Source of the DNA: Aequorivita aquimaris
Lineage (GTDB): Bacteria > Bacteroidota > Bacteroidia > Flavobacteriales > Flavobacteriaceae
Direction of reading: 5' to 3'
NCBI RefSeq assembly: GCF_001573155.1
Contig: NZ_JRWG01000010.1
Location: forward strand, 1-64,000
Length of the DNA stretch: 64,000 nucleotides
Below the pieces are notes generated by a model. That model saw only the letters and a list, made by a program, of their open reading frames with translations, was not told the DNA's origin and did not search any database. This document shows, in pieces, positions 15,315-23,720 of this stretch (the stretch's first letter is position 1; each line of letters starts with the position of its first letter). The translations under genes were made by a program, and so were the position numbers.

Positions 15315-16855
15315 TGCGGCTGGTGTACAGGGTTTAAAAGGTCGTTTACCGTTTTTACGGGATTAAAGGTGATGAGTGGCACTTCCACAAAAACCGTGTT
15401 CCAGTTTGCCATCGCACCGTTCCAAAGTCCGGGCATCTCCAGTGCTTTTATGGGTTTTCCGTGATACGATTTATTCGAAATAAAACCCGCGTCAGGGTCT
15501 GAAAACTGAAGCAAATCATACTTTTCACCTTTATAATTTCGCAGGCCGCAGACCAAATCCACCGGATTGAAATGTGTTGCTCTGTCAACCAAAGTCTTTT
15601 GCCGTGTGTTGTTGGTGTCAATCTGGCTCATTTCCACGATTTGATAGGAAAGGTTTCCGTTCTTGTCTTTTATAAGAAATGGGCCGCCACCGGGAGCACC
15701 CGTATTTTCAACAACCCCGCAAACTCGAATGGGCCGTTCCAAAATTTTCAAAATTTCCTCTTTATATATAGGAGTGTTTTTTATGAAAAGTTCTCGGGAA
15801 ATAAAGTCCGAAGCGTTTTTCAAAACCTCTTCCGCCCCGGCGGACAGGTCAGAAGGATTTGCAGCGTGAAGTTTTTCCACAAAACCAAAGATCTTTTTCT
15901 GAAGCGAAAGCAATTTCCCGGCAAGCACCTTTTTCTGAAAAGCGATGGTTTCCACATAATTTTGCGAAACCACGTTGTCAATATTTTTTATGAAAACGAT
16001 GTCGGCATCTACTTCATTCAAATTTTCCAATAGCGCCCCGTGCCCGGACGGACGAAAAACCAAATCGCCGTTTTCATCCAAAAAAGGGTTGTTTTCAAGA
16101 GTTGCGGCAACTGTATCAGTTTCCTTTTTCTGAAAGGAATAGGAAATATTAAACTTTACGCCTGTATTATTATCAACAGTTTCCTGAATTTCCTCATATC
16201 TTATTTTGAACTTTTCCTCGTGTTCTGCGGAAACCGTAAAATGCAAATTGGCAATCCCTTTCGAAGTTGCGTAAAAAGCTGCTTCGTATAATTGTTCGCC
16301 AAAAGCGGTAACATAATTTTCGCCGTATTTGTGAAAAGGAACCAGTCCTTTGGGCGTGTTGCTAAAATTGAGACCGGTTTCTTTTAGCATTTCCTTTACA
16401 AAGAAATAGTAGTGTTTTCCTTTTTCGAAATTTTCAAAATCGGGGAATTTCGCTTCCAATTTCTCTTTTACCAAAGAAGAAAAAGCAAATTGGTCGATTG
16501 AATCAAAAAAGATTTTTAAGTTCTTGTTTTCTTCCTTTTGAAGAAACGCATCGATGTCTTCATTTTCAAAATCATAACTCTCCAAAAACTGATGCAAAAA
16601 CTTAAACATTCGCGTTGCCGCCCCCGAAGCTGGTACAAATTTCAGCAAATCCAATTTGTCTTTTTCAGCTTCAAAAAGCGATGCAAAATGGCGTTGTTCC
16701 GTTTCTGAAAATACCGCAATGCCATTATCCGCCGAAGCTGGTTCAACTACATTTGCGAAGGGGATTCCTTCCTTAAAAATTTCGAGTTGTCGCGTTACTT
16801 TAGCTTCGGAAAGCCCGTGGTTTTTTATTTGTTGTATGTTTTTTTCTGTAAACAT
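15311..16855 (-). CDS. DUF4301 family protein
   Basis: 514 residues from the ATG at 16855 (MFTEKNIQQIKNHGLS). The 20 codons upstream translate the edge of an inverted repeat and are not part of the family. Recognisable DUF4301 segments are KFVPASGAATRMFKFLHQF near 70, NPFLDENGDLVFRPSGHGAL, VCGVVENTGAPGGGPFLIKD and THFNPVDLVCGLRNY. The glycine- and Ser-Gly-Ala-rich loops resemble nucleotidyltransferases of the UDP-sugar pyrophosphorylase class, which is a tentative fold hint. It is coupled to arfB by a four-base overlap. Confidence 0.85.
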   Translation of the reverse strand: MFTEKNIQQIKNHGLSEAKVTRQLEIFKEGIPFANVVEPASADNGIAVFSETEQRHFASLFEAEKDKLDLLKFVPASGAATRMFKFLHQFLESYDFENEDIDAFLQKEENKNLKIFFDSIDQFAFSSLVKEKLEAKFPDFENFEKGKHYYFFVKEMLKETGLNFSNTPKGLVPFHKYGENYVTAFGEQLYEAAFYATSKGIANLHFTVSAEHEEKFKIRYEEIQETVDNNTGVKFNISYSFQKKETDTVAATLENNPFLDENGDLVFRPSGHGALLENLNEVDADIVFIKNIDNVVSQNYVETIAFQKKVLAGKLLSLQKKIFGFVEKLHAANPSDLSAGAEEVLKNASDFISRELFIKNTPIYKEEILKILERPIRVCGVVENTGAPGGGPFLIKDKNGNLSYQIVEMSQIDTNNTRQKTLVDRATHFNPVDLVCGLRNYKGEKYDLLQFSDPDAGFISNKSYHGKPIKALEMPGLWNGAMANWNTVFVEVPLITFNPVKTVNDLLNPVHQPQ

Positions 16856-16888
16856 TTTATTCAATGTAATTGCAAGTTTCTTCGCGAC

Positions 16889-16930
16889 CTTTGCGCCTTT
16901 GCGGTAAATTATCACCGCAGAGGCGCAGAG
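16889..16930. repeat. Long imperfect inverted repeat
   Basis: 17-base arms CTTTGCGCCTTTGCGGT and ACCGCAGAGGCGCAGAG (15 of 17 paired) surround an 8-base AT loop. It lies between the NadR-like gene and DUF4301 start, so it would be transcribed into the DUF4301 leader or act as a weak terminator. I associate the unit with a dispersed Bacteroidota repeat. Confidence 0.75.
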
Positions 16931-16942
16931 AACGCAAAGATT

Positions 16943-17515
16943 TTACCTATTTAATAATACGTCAATTATTTCGGTTGCTTTTTTAAACCGCTCTTCCTCG
17001 TTTCCCTTTAAAATTTTATATGGGAAACCCTGTTTTTTCAATTCGGCCTCGAAAATACGAAACATCTCCTCGCGGTTGTTTGGACGGTCGCGCAAAATGT
17101 CTGGCTCCCAAGGCGTGTCAACATAGGTCAAAAGGTAGATGCTGTAATTGTCTTTGGTTGCTTCGGTTTTTATTTCCGAAGGACAAAATCCGTCGTAATA
17201 ATATTCCGAATAGACTTTTAGTTCGAGCAGATTTGTATCGCAAATCAGCAGATTTTCAGCCTTTTGCGAGGCTTCTTTTTCAAGTTGCAATTGTCCTTTT
17301 GCAATGGGAATTAAATCTTCCTTTTCAACTAATTTCTTTTCAGAATCCCACTTTTTCTGAAGGTATTCCCGCATAAATTCCGGCACCCAAAGCGTTTTGT
17401 AATGCGTCGCCAATTGTTTTGCCAAGGTTGTTTTGCCAGTAGATTCGGGGCCGTATAGTACTACTTTTATCAATTCAGCAGACTTGTTTCGGGTATGTTT
17501 AGGTTTCTTTTCCAC
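16943..17515 (-). CDS. NadR-like P-loop kinase (AAA_28 type)
   Basis: 190 residues from ATG 17515. Walker A GPESTGKTTLAKQLA is followed by VPEFMREYLQKKWDS, LLICDTNLLELKVYSEYYYD, and DILRDRPNNREEMF, the ribosylnicotinamide-kinase half of NadR without the adenylyltransferase domain. From the ATG it overlaps pnuC by 46 bases. A TTG at 17473 (giving LIKVVLYGPES) would overlap the pnuC stop by only four bases, so 176 residues from TTG is a serious alternative start. Next to a PnuC permease, it probably traps the imported vitamin by phosphorylation. Nicotinamide riboside is the family's usual substrate, and thiamine is possible given the neighbours. Confidence 0.82.
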   Translation of the reverse strand: MEKKPKHTRNKSAELIKVVLYGPESTGKTTLAKQLATHYKTLWVPEFMREYLQKKWDSEKKLVEKEDLIPIAKGQLQLEKEASQKAENLLICDTNLLELKVYSEYYYDGFCPSEIKTEATKDNYSIYLLTYVDTPWEPDILRDRPNNREEMFRIFEAELKKQGFPYKILKGNEEERFKKATEIIDVLLNR

Positions 17516-18108
17516 GCGCGGTATCCGTAAATGGCAATAATAGTAAATAAAAGGTATTGGAACGAAGTAAACACGAGCCCTTTATAAAGGTATAGTGGTA
17601 CGGAAATTAGGTCGCCAATAATCCAATAGATCCAGTTTTCGAGTTTCTTTTTCGCCATAAGCCACATTCCCACGAAGAAAATTGCGGTCGTAATCGTGTC
17701 AACATAGGCTGTCCAACTGTTCCATTTATCATAAAATTCATAGACCGCAAAAACGAAAATAAGCGTTGCGATAAAAATGTAAATAGATTGTTTGTTTTCG
17801 GTTTTTGTAGCCTTTGTGATGGGCGTATAATGGGTCGCATCTACTTTACGGGTCCAAATATACCAGCCGTAAATGCTCATTGCGAAGTAATAGGCGTTTA
17901 TCATCATATCGCCCAAAAGCCCATAAACAGCGAGAATGTAAACAAAAATAGCTGTGCTGATAATCCCCGTGGGATACACGAGAATATTATCCTGCTTGCT
18001 GAACCATACGCTCAAAAAACCAAAGAAAACGCCGATGAGTTCCAGCACTATTAAATGTGCGGGAACTTCGGCGTATTGCGCAAAAAACCAATCAAAAATG
18101 GGGCTCAT
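17470..18108 (-). CDS. pnuC: PnuC/PnuT-type vitamin permease
   Basis: 212 residues with about seven membrane spans. Family features include a WFSKQDNILVYPTGIIST segment near 35-52, YFAMSIYGWYIWTRK near 76-90, FDKWNSWTAYVDTITTAIFF-like repeats, and WIIGDLISVPLYLYKGL near 165. PnuC proteins carry nicotinamide riboside by facilitated diffusion driven by a cytoplasmic kinase. Bacteroidota paralogues (PnuT) carry thiamine. The gene overlaps the thiamine-binding protein gene upstream by 17 bases and the NadR-like kinase downstream, which favours a thiamine role. The ligand cannot be proved from sequence. Confidence 0.88.
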   Translation of the reverse strand: MSPIFDWFFAQYAEVPAHLIVLELIGVFFGFLSVWFSKQDNILVYPTGIISTAIFVYILAVYGLLGDMMINAYYFAMSIYGWYIWTRKVDATHYTPITKATKTENKQSIYIFIATLIFVFAVYEFYDKWNSWTAYVDTITTAIFFVGMWLMAKKKLENWIYWIIGDLISVPLYLYKGLVFTSFQYLLFTIIAIYGYRAWKRNLNIPETSLLN

Positions 18109-18352
18109 AGTCGCTGCGGTCTGATTTTACTATTTTGATGTAAAGCAAACCTCTTTCCACGGCTTCCAATGCAACTTTCATTTCTTTTTGAAGAAGATTC
18201 ATTACTGCATCGTAATCGCCGTAAACCTGTGTGCTTAGCGGATTTTCCAACACAGTAAGTCCAGAATTTCGCAAACTTTTTATGAAATTGATAATGGCTG
18301 GTTCGTAATCGTCCTGTAAAGGCGTGAGGGTTAATTCTACTGAAATTTTCAT
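18092..18352 (-). CDS. Thiamine-binding protein (DUF77/MTH1187-YkoF type)
   Basis: 86 residues, the usual single-domain length. MKISVELTLTPLQDDYEP, FIKSLRNSGLTVLENPLSTQ and VYGDYDAVMNLLQKEM show the ferredoxin-like fold of the MTH1187 family, whose relative YkoF binds hydroxymethylpyrimidine or thiamine. It is the first gene of an overlapping operon with pnuC and the NadR-like kinase. There is no TPP aptamer upstream (18353-18439 is AT-rich with no conserved blocks). Confidence 0.85.
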   Translation of the reverse strand: MKISVELTLTPLQDDYEPAIINFIKSLRNSGLTVLENPLSTQVYGDYDAVMNLLQKEMKVALEAVERGLLYIKIVKSDRSDYEPHF

Positions 18353-18439
18353 TTTTTCATTTTTTTCAAAACTACGATTTTAAAAAGTTTTCAGTCGCAG
18401 TTTGCAGTTTTTGGAATCTGGTTTTTTAAGATTTGGAAT

Positions 18440-19132
18440 TTACTCAAACGCCGTTCCCATCACAACCATATCTGCTCCAGCTTCGTAAGCGGTATTTTTT
18501 TGTGCTTCGGTTTTTATTCCGCCGCCAACAATTAAAGGGATGTTGATTGCTTTTTTTACTTCGGAAATGATTTCGGGCTTTACAGGAAATTTTGCGCCGC
18601 TGCCCGCTTCCAAATAAATAATCTTCGCCCCCATAAATTGTCCCGCTAACGCCGTGTGCACAATGTTTTCAATATTTTCCTGCGGAAGCGGTTCGGTATT
18701 TGTCACTTTGGAAACTGCGGAATAATTTCCGCCATCAATCAAAATGTAACCTGTGGAAATAATTTCCAAAGAACTATTTTTCAATTTTGAAATAGATTTT
18801 ATCTGCTGTCCAACTAAATATTCCGCATTTCTCCCAGAAAGCAAGGTCAAAAAAAGCAATGCATCCGCCAAAGGTGTAATTTGTGAATAGTCGCCAGGAA
18901 AAAGAAAAATCGGAAGTTTTGTATCATTTTTTAAAGCTTTTACAGTGGCTTCCGTTTCACCATTGGCAACGGTACTTCCACCTACAAAAAGGTGAGTGGT
19001 TTCCTTCGGAATTTTTTTCAGAAATGGTTTCGTTTCAGAAATATCGAATTTATCAGGGTCAATCAAAATAGCAAGCTGATTTTCCTTTTCGGCAACCGAT
19101 TTTAGAAGATTTTTATAAAAATTTTCTTCCAT
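18440..19132 (-). CDS. Geranylgeranylglyceryl/heptaprenylglyceryl phosphate synthase family protein
   Basis: 230 residues with a TIM-barrel layout. Markers are LAILIDPDKFD near 21-31, HLFVGGSTVANGETE near 47-61, IFLFPGDYSQI, GGNYSAVSKVT, IIYLEAGSGAKFPV and PLIVGGGIKTEAQKNTAYEAGADMVV-type phosphate loops. These enzymes make the ether bond between glycerol-1-phosphate and a polyprenyl diphosphate. Flavobacterial members belong to the group II GGGP synthases. The gene lies four bases from the phosphopantetheinyl transferase and is likely co-transcribed with it. Confidence 0.92.
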   Translation of the reverse strand: MEENFYKNLLKSVAEKENQLAILIDPDKFDISETKPFLKKIPKETTHLFVGGSTVANGETEATVKALKNDTKLPIFLFPGDYSQITPLADALLFLTLLSGRNAEYLVGQQIKSISKLKNSSLEIISTGYILIDGGNYSAVSKVTNTEPLPQENIENIVHTALAGQFMGAKIIYLEAGSGAKFPVKPEIISEVKKAINIPLIVGGGIKTEAQKNTAYEAGADMVVMGTAFE

Positions 19133-19135
19133 TTA

Positions 19136-19771
19136 CTATTTTTCAGAAATAAGTGCATAGGCACAGGTAAATTCTTCAAATTCCAAAAAATCCACATTGT
19201 ATTTTTGTTGTTTGCCCTCATAGGTTACGGTAGCAGTAGTTTTGGTCTCATCGAGCAAAAAATCTTCCACATAAATATGTTCCAAAAAGCTTACCCCTTT
19301 TTCGGCAAAACTTTTATATAAAGATTCTTTGGCGCACCAAACTATAGTTAGCTTTCGCATTAAAGCATCTTCGTTGGCAAAAATCTTGTACGCTTTTAAC
19401 GGAGTGAATTTATGGGCAATCCGTAAGATTTTATGACGTTGCATTTCAATGTCTATTCCCACTTCAATATCACTAATAATTATGGCCGCAAAGTTGAAGG
19501 AATGGGTAATGGAAATATGCTTATCGCCTGTTAAATGCGGTTTTCCATTTTCGTCATAATACAAATCCTGATCAGTATATCCTTCCAGAGCCATTAAATG
19601 CCGAATGCTCATAAACCCGCGACGGTGCAGGTCGCTTTTCATATTGTTTACTCGGTTTGCACAATTTTGGGTCAATTGGATTCCTTCGGAAAGGGCTTCA
19701 AAAGACTCTTCAATCTTCCAAATGAAGACTTTAGTGTGGGGATTTACTGTTATAGTTTTGTAAAGTGGCAT
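19136..19771 (-). CDS. 4'-phosphopantetheinyl transferase superfamily protein
   Basis: 211 residues. Sfp-like features are KPHLTGDKHISITHSFNFA near 78-96, GIDIEMQRHKI with the Mg-binding D/E pair near 105-115, and IVWCAKESLYKSFAEKGVSF with the W-x-x-K-E-S core near 145. It transfers the phosphopantetheine arm of CoA to carrier proteins, here most likely acyl carrier protein, as there is no NRPS or PKS in the window. It precedes GGGP synthase in the same operon and diverges from ahcY. Confidence 0.92.
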   Translation of the reverse strand: MPLYKTITVNPHTKVFIWKIEESFEALSEGIQLTQNCANRVNNMKSDLHRRGFMSIRHLMALEGYTDQDLYYDENGKPHLTGDKHISITHSFNFAAIIISDIEVGIDIEMQRHKILRIAHKFTPLKAYKIFANEDALMRKLTIVWCAKESLYKSFAEKGVSFLEHIYVEDFLLDETKTTATVTYEGKQQKYNVDFLEFEEFTCAYALISEK

Positions 19772-19792
19772 AAACTTTTAAAGGATATTGTG

Positions 19793-19800
19793 TACTTTTG
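19793..19800 (+). promoter_or_regulatory. Promoter -7 box of ahcY
   Basis: TACTTTTG fits TAnnTTTG and gives a leader of about 60 bases to the chosen ahcY start at 19865. Confidence 0.6.
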
Positions 19801-19864
19801 CGGACTGAAAAACAGAAATTATTTTTAACAAATGCCCGCTTTTAAGGGTATAAATATAACAAAT

Positions 19865-21181
19865 ATGTCAACGAAAACTGTGCCTTACACGGCGTTTAAA
19901 GTAAAAGATATTTCCCTGGCAGACTGGGGAAGAAAAGAAATTGAGCTTGCCGAAGCGGAAATGCCGGGGCTTATGAGTTTGCGTGAAGAATATGGAGACG
20001 AGCAGCCTTTGAAAGGTGCGCGAATTGCGGGATGTCTTCACATGACCATTCAGACTGCGGTGCTTATTGAAACTTTAGTTGCATTGGGGGCCGAAGTTAC
20101 TTGGAGCTCTTGCAACATTTTCTCCACCCAGGACCATGCTGCCGCCGCAATTGCTGCCGCTGGAATTCCGGTGTATGCTTGGAAAGGGATGACCGAGGAA
20201 GAATTTGACTGGTGCATTGAGCAAACGCTTTTCTTTGGCGAGGACCGCAAACCGTTAAATATGATCCTTGATGATGGAGGCGATTTAACCAATATGGTCT
20301 TGGACAAATATCCAGAGCTTGCCGCTGGCGTAAAAGGTATTTCTGAAGAAACTACCACCGGTGTTCACCGTCTTTACGAGCGTATGAAAAAAGGCACGTT
20401 GCCAATGCCGGCCATCAACATTAACGATAGCGTTACAAAAAGTAAATTCGACAATAAATACGGGTGTCGCGAAAGTGCCGTAGATGCCATCCGCCGTGCC
20501 ACTGATATCATGATGGCAGGAAAACGTGTGGTTGTTTGCGGTTATGGCGATGTGGGTAAAGGAACTGCCGCTTCGTTTAAAGGTGCGGGAAGTATTGTTA
20601 CCGTTACCGAAATTGACCCAATTTGTGCGCTACAAGCTGCAATGGACGGGTTTGAAGTGAAAAAATTGGAAACCGTTGTTGGAAATGCTGATATTGTAAT
20701 TACGACAACCGGAAACAAAGATATAGTTCGCGGAGAGCATTTTGAAGCGATGAAAGACAAAACCATCGTTTGTAACATTGGGCATTTTGACAATGAGATT
20801 GCCGTTGCTTGGTTGAAGAAAAACCACGGAAATACCCACGTTGAAATTAAGCCACAGGTTGATAAATATACCATCAATGGAAAGGACATTATCCTTTTGG
20901 CCGAGGGCCGATTGGTAAACCTTGGTTGCGCAACGGGACACCCAAGTTTTGTGATGAGCAACAGTTTTACCAACCAAACTTTGGCGCAAATCGAGCTTTG
21001 GAAAAATGGCGAAAACTATGAAAACGAAGTTTATATGCTTCCAAAGCATTTGGATGAAAAGGTTGCGAAACTTCACCTTGAGAAAATCGGGGTTGAGCTT
21101 ACCGAGCTTACAGAAGAACAAGCCGAATACATTGGCGTTACTGTTGAAGGGCCGTTTAAGCCTGAGTATTATAGATATTAG
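19865..21181 (+). CDS. ahcY: Adenosylhomocysteinase
   Basis: 438 residues from the ATG at 19865 ([13 protein letters not shown]), the family length. An ATG 33 bases earlier adds residues that do not fit the family. Signature segments are [54 protein letters not shown] and the NAD-binding loop [17 protein letters not shown], ending in [10 protein letters not shown], which carries the conserved C-terminal Lys-Tyr. It splits S-adenosylhomocysteine into adenosine and homocysteine and so relieves product inhibition of methyltransferases. It is followed by a terminator and by methionine-related genes. Confidence 0.97.
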   Translation: MSTKTVPYTAFKVKDISLADWGRKEIELAEAEMPGLMSLREEYGDEQPLKGARIAGCLHMTIQTAVLIETLVALGAEVTWSSCNIFSTQDHAAAAIAAAGIPVYAWKGMTEEEFDWCIEQTLFFGEDRKPLNMILDDGGDLTNMVLDKYPELAAGVKGISEETTTGVHRLYERMKKGTLPMPAININDSVTKSKFDNKYGCRESAVDAIRRATDIMMAGKRVVVCGYGDVGKGTAASFKGAGSIVTVTEIDPICALQAAMDGFEVKKLETVVGNADIVITTTGNKDIVRGEHFEAMKDKTIVCNIGHFDNEIAVAWLKKNHGNTHVEIKPQVDKYTINGKDIILLAEGRLVNLGCATGHPSFVMSNSFTNQTLAQIELWKNGENYENEVYMLPKHLDEKVAKLHLEKIGVELTELTEEQAEYIGVTVEGPFKPEYYRY

Positions 21182-21205
21182 ACGTTAGATTTTAGACGTT
21201 AGATT
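21178..21205. repeat. Direct repeat of TTAGACGTTAGATT
   Basis: Two exact 14-base copies (21178-21191 and 21192-21205) start at the ahcY stop codon. This belongs to the simple TAGA/GTTA-rich intergenic repeats seen elsewhere in the window. Confidence 0.7.
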
Positions 21206-21206
21206 G

Positions 21207-21236
21207 AAACCCTTGCAGTTATGTGAGGGTTTTTTT
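21207..21236 (+). terminator. Terminator of ahcY
   Basis: AACCCT pairs with AGGGTT around a 12-base loop and is followed by a run of T. Confidence 0.75.
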
Positions 21237-21288
21237 ATTGAAAAATATTTAACTTTTAAAAAGCCAAGATTATTCATACTTTAAGTGA

Positions 21289-21759
21289 ATGATTTATGAA
21301 GAAGAAAAAATAAAAGTCCCAAGATTCAACGAGGAATCCGGCTTCTACACCACAAAAAAGCGTTCCAAAATGATGGGCAAAATCCGTGGGAAGAATACCA
21401 AGCCGGAATTGCTTTTCAGAAAAGCGCTTTGGAAAAAAGGCATCCGTTATCGCGTGGACAGCAAAAAACTCCCCGGAAAGCCCGATGTTTCCATCCAAAA
21501 ACACAAACTTGCCATTTTTATTGACGGTGAGTTTTGGCACGGTTACAATTGGCCGGAACGAAAGAAAAACCTGAAAAGCAACCGTGGTTTTTGGATTCCA
21601 AAGATTGAGCGCAATATGCAGCGCGACCGCGAAGTGAACAAACAACTCGAAGAAATGGGCTATACCGTGTTTCGGTTTTGGACCAACGAAATAAAGAACA
21701 ACCTCAACAAATGCATCAACGATATTTTGGTGTATATAAATACCGGACAGAATGATTAA
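21289..21759 (+). CDS. vsr: Very-short-patch-repair (Vsr) endonuclease
   Basis: 156 residues. Vsr hallmarks are RSKMMGKIRGKNTKPELLFR near 24-43, LPGKPDVSIQKHKLAIFIDG near 62-81 with the catalytic D, the FWHGYNWPERKK zinc-site region, FWIPKIERNMQRDREVNKQL, and TVFRFWTNEI. Vsr nicks T:G mismatches that arise by deamination of 5-methylcytosine at Dcm-type sites. No cytosine methyltransferase lies nearby, so it is an orphan here. Its last eight bases overlap the aminotransferase start, which means co-translation. Confidence 0.9.
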   Translation: MIYEEEKIKVPRFNEESGFYTTKKRSKMMGKIRGKNTKPELLFRKALWKKGIRYRVDSKKLPGKPDVSIQKHKLAIFIDGEFWHGYNWPERKKNLKSNRGFWIPKIERNMQRDREVNKQLEEMGYTVFRFWTNEIKNNLNKCINDILVYINTGQND

Positions 21760-22891
21760 CTCAAAATTACCCAATATTGAAACCTCCATCTTCGCCAAAA
21801 TGAGCAAAATGGCGGCAGACCACAACGCCTTAAACCTCTCACAGGGATTTCCAAATTTCCCCAGCGACCCCGCTTTAAATGCCTTGGTAGACCAAGCGAT
21901 GAGCGACGGTTATAACCAATATGCCCCAATGCCCGGCGATTTCGGGCTGCGGATGGAAATTTCAAAGAAAATCGAAAACCTCCACGACCGTTTCTACAAT
22001 CCCGAAATCGAAATCACGATTACCGCTGGTGCAACGCAAGCTATTTTCACAATAATTGCGGCAACAATTAGTAAAGGTGATGAAGTAATCATTTTCACGC
22101 CGGCTTATGATTGTTATGCGCCAACTGTGGAATTGTTCGGCGGAAAGATTGTGCCGATTCAACTTAAACCTCCTTTTTATGAAGTGGATTGGCAGGAAGT
22201 TGCGGATAACATTTCTTCCAAAACGAAAATGATTATCATCAACTCGCCACACAACCCGAGTGGGATGCTGTTTTCAAAAGACGATATGCTCGAATTACAA
22301 GATTTGGCAGAAAAAAATGATTTGTTGGTTTTAAGCGATGAAGTTTACGAACACATCATTTTTGACGGCAATGTGCATCAAAGTGCATCGAAATTTGAAG
22401 CTTTGGCGGAGCGAAGTTTTGTAACGGCTTCCTTCGGAAAAACATTCCACAATACGGGCTGGAAAATGGGCTATTGCACCGCTCCTGAGAATTTGATGAA
22501 AGACTTTCAAAAAGTGCATCAATTCGTAGTTTTCTGCGTAAACCATCCCATTCAAAAAGCATTGGCTACTTATTTGAAAGACAAAAATCATTATTTGAAA
22601 CTTTCGGATTTCTATCAGCAAAAGCGCGATTTCTTTCTGCATTTAATGGAAGGTTCCAATTTCAAAATTGTTCCTTCAAAAGGCACGTATTTCCAAATGC
22701 TCGATTTTACGGAAATTTCAAATGAAAACGATATCGCTTTTGCGGAAAGGCTTACGAAGGAACACAAGATTGCGACCATTCCCACTTCTGTTTTCAACGA
22801 AGGCAGAAAAGATTTTAAACAGATTCGGGTTTGCTTTGCCAAAACCGATGAAACGCTTGCGGAAGCTGCAAAAATCCTTCGCGAATTATAG
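21752..22891 (+). CDS. PLP-dependent methionine (or kynurenine/glutamine-type) aminotransferase
   Basis: 379 residues, fold type I class I. LSQGFPNFPSDPALN near 30-44, GYNQYAPMPGDFGLR, TITAGATQAIFTII, NSPHNPSGMLFSKDDM, LVLSDEVYEHIIFDG and the PLP lysine in ASFGKTFHNTGWKMGYC are characteristic of the YbdL/methionine-aminotransferase branch. It transaminates methionine, or the reverse from 2-keto-4-methylthiobutyrate, often with glutamine as donor. The following omega-amidase gene supports a glutamine-transaminase pathway. Its start overlaps the Vsr gene. Confidence 0.88.
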   Translation: MINSKLPNIETSIFAKMSKMAADHNALNLSQGFPNFPSDPALNALVDQAMSDGYNQYAPMPGDFGLRMEISKKIENLHDRFYNPEIEITITAGATQAIFTIIAATISKGDEVIIFTPAYDCYAPTVELFGGKIVPIQLKPPFYEVDWQEVADNISSKTKMIIINSPHNPSGMLFSKDDMLELQDLAEKNDLLVLSDEVYEHIIFDGNVHQSASKFEALAERSFVTASFGKTFHNTGWKMGYCTAPENLMKDFQKVHQFVVFCVNHPIQKALATYLKDKNHYLKLSDFYQQKRDFFLHLMEGSNFKIVPSKGTYFQMLDFTEISNENDIAFAERLTKEHKIATIPTSVFNEGRKDFKQIRVCFAKTDETLAEAAKILREL

Positions 22892-22943
22892 GATTATTTT
22901 GTATGTTGGTATTAAAAGGAAACCGTACTTTTAAAAGAAAAAA

Positions 22944-23720
22944 ATGAAAACCGATTTAAAAATAACGCTTGTTCAAAGTGAACTGGTTTGGGAAAACGCA
23001 TCGGCCAACAGGGAATTGTTTTCAAAGAAATTCCAAACCTTTGAAGGGGAAACAGATTTGATAGTCTTGCCCGAAATGTTCACTACCGGATTTTCGATGA
23101 ATGCCAAAAAACTTGCCGAACCCAATGATGGCGACAGTTTAAATTGGATGATTTCCGAAGCCCGGAAACACAACTGCGCCATTACCGGCAGCGTGATTAT
23201 TTCAGAAAATGACAAATTCTACAATCGCCTCTTTTTCGTTTTGCCCGATGGCACTTATGAAAAATACGACAAAAAGCACACCTTCACCTTGGCAAAGGAA
23301 AATGAAACATACACCGCAGGTAAGGAGCGTTTAATCGTAAATTACAAAGGCTGGAAAATCTGCCCGCTCATTTGTTACGACCTGCGTTTCCCCGTATGGT
23401 CCAGAAATACCGAAGATTATGACGTTTTAATTTACTTGGCCAACTGGCCAAAAGTGCGTACCGTTGCTTGGGATACGCTGCTTCGCGCGCGCGCCATTGA
23501 AAATATGAGTTACTGCGTGGGCGTAAACCGCGTGGGTTTTGACGGCAATGACCACGAATATGTAGGCCATTCGGCGGTTTATGACGTTTTGGGAAAACAA
23601 GTTTCCCCTTCCGCTTTTGATGAGTTTATTGAAACTGTAACTTTATCCAAGGAGCACATTGAGAGCAACCGGAAGCATTTGCAGTTTTTGAATGATCGCG
23701 ATAAATTTACTTTAACCTAA
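22944..23720 (+). CDS. Omega-amidase (nitrilase superfamily, YafV type)
   Basis: 258 residues. The nitrilase triad is E44 in VLPEMFTTGF, K110 in YDKKHTF and C144 in PLICYDLRFPVW, all intact. The motif set and length match YafV/Nit2 omega-amidases, which deamidate alpha-ketoglutaramate, the product of glutamine-dependent transamination, to 2-oxoglutarate. This fits the aminotransferase immediately upstream. The 3' end overlaps the convergent Ig-like lipoprotein gene by 14 bases. Confidence 0.9.
   Translation: MKTDLKITLVQSELVWENASANRELFSKKFQTFEGETDLIVLPEMFTTGFSMNAKKLAEPNDGDSLNWMISEARKHNCAITGSVIISENDKFYNRLFFVLPDGTYEKYDKKHTFTLAKENETYTAGKERLIVNYKGWKICPLICYDLRFPVWSRNTEDYDVLIYLANWPKVRTVAWDTLLRARAIENMSYCVGVNRVGFDGNDHEYVGHSAVYDVLGKQVSPSAFDEFIETVTLSKEHIESNRKHLQFLNDRDKFTLT

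Noticed and set aside
16856-16915. Upstream start for DUF4301 giving IIYRKGAKVAKKLAITLNK
   Set aside because: It translates the edge of the inverted repeat at 16889-16930 and does not resemble the family N-terminus.
18353-18439. Possible TPP riboswitch before the thiamine-binding protein gene
   Set aside because: The sequence is AT-rich and lacks the CTGAGA and AACCTG..TAATGCC blocks seen at 10050-10192.
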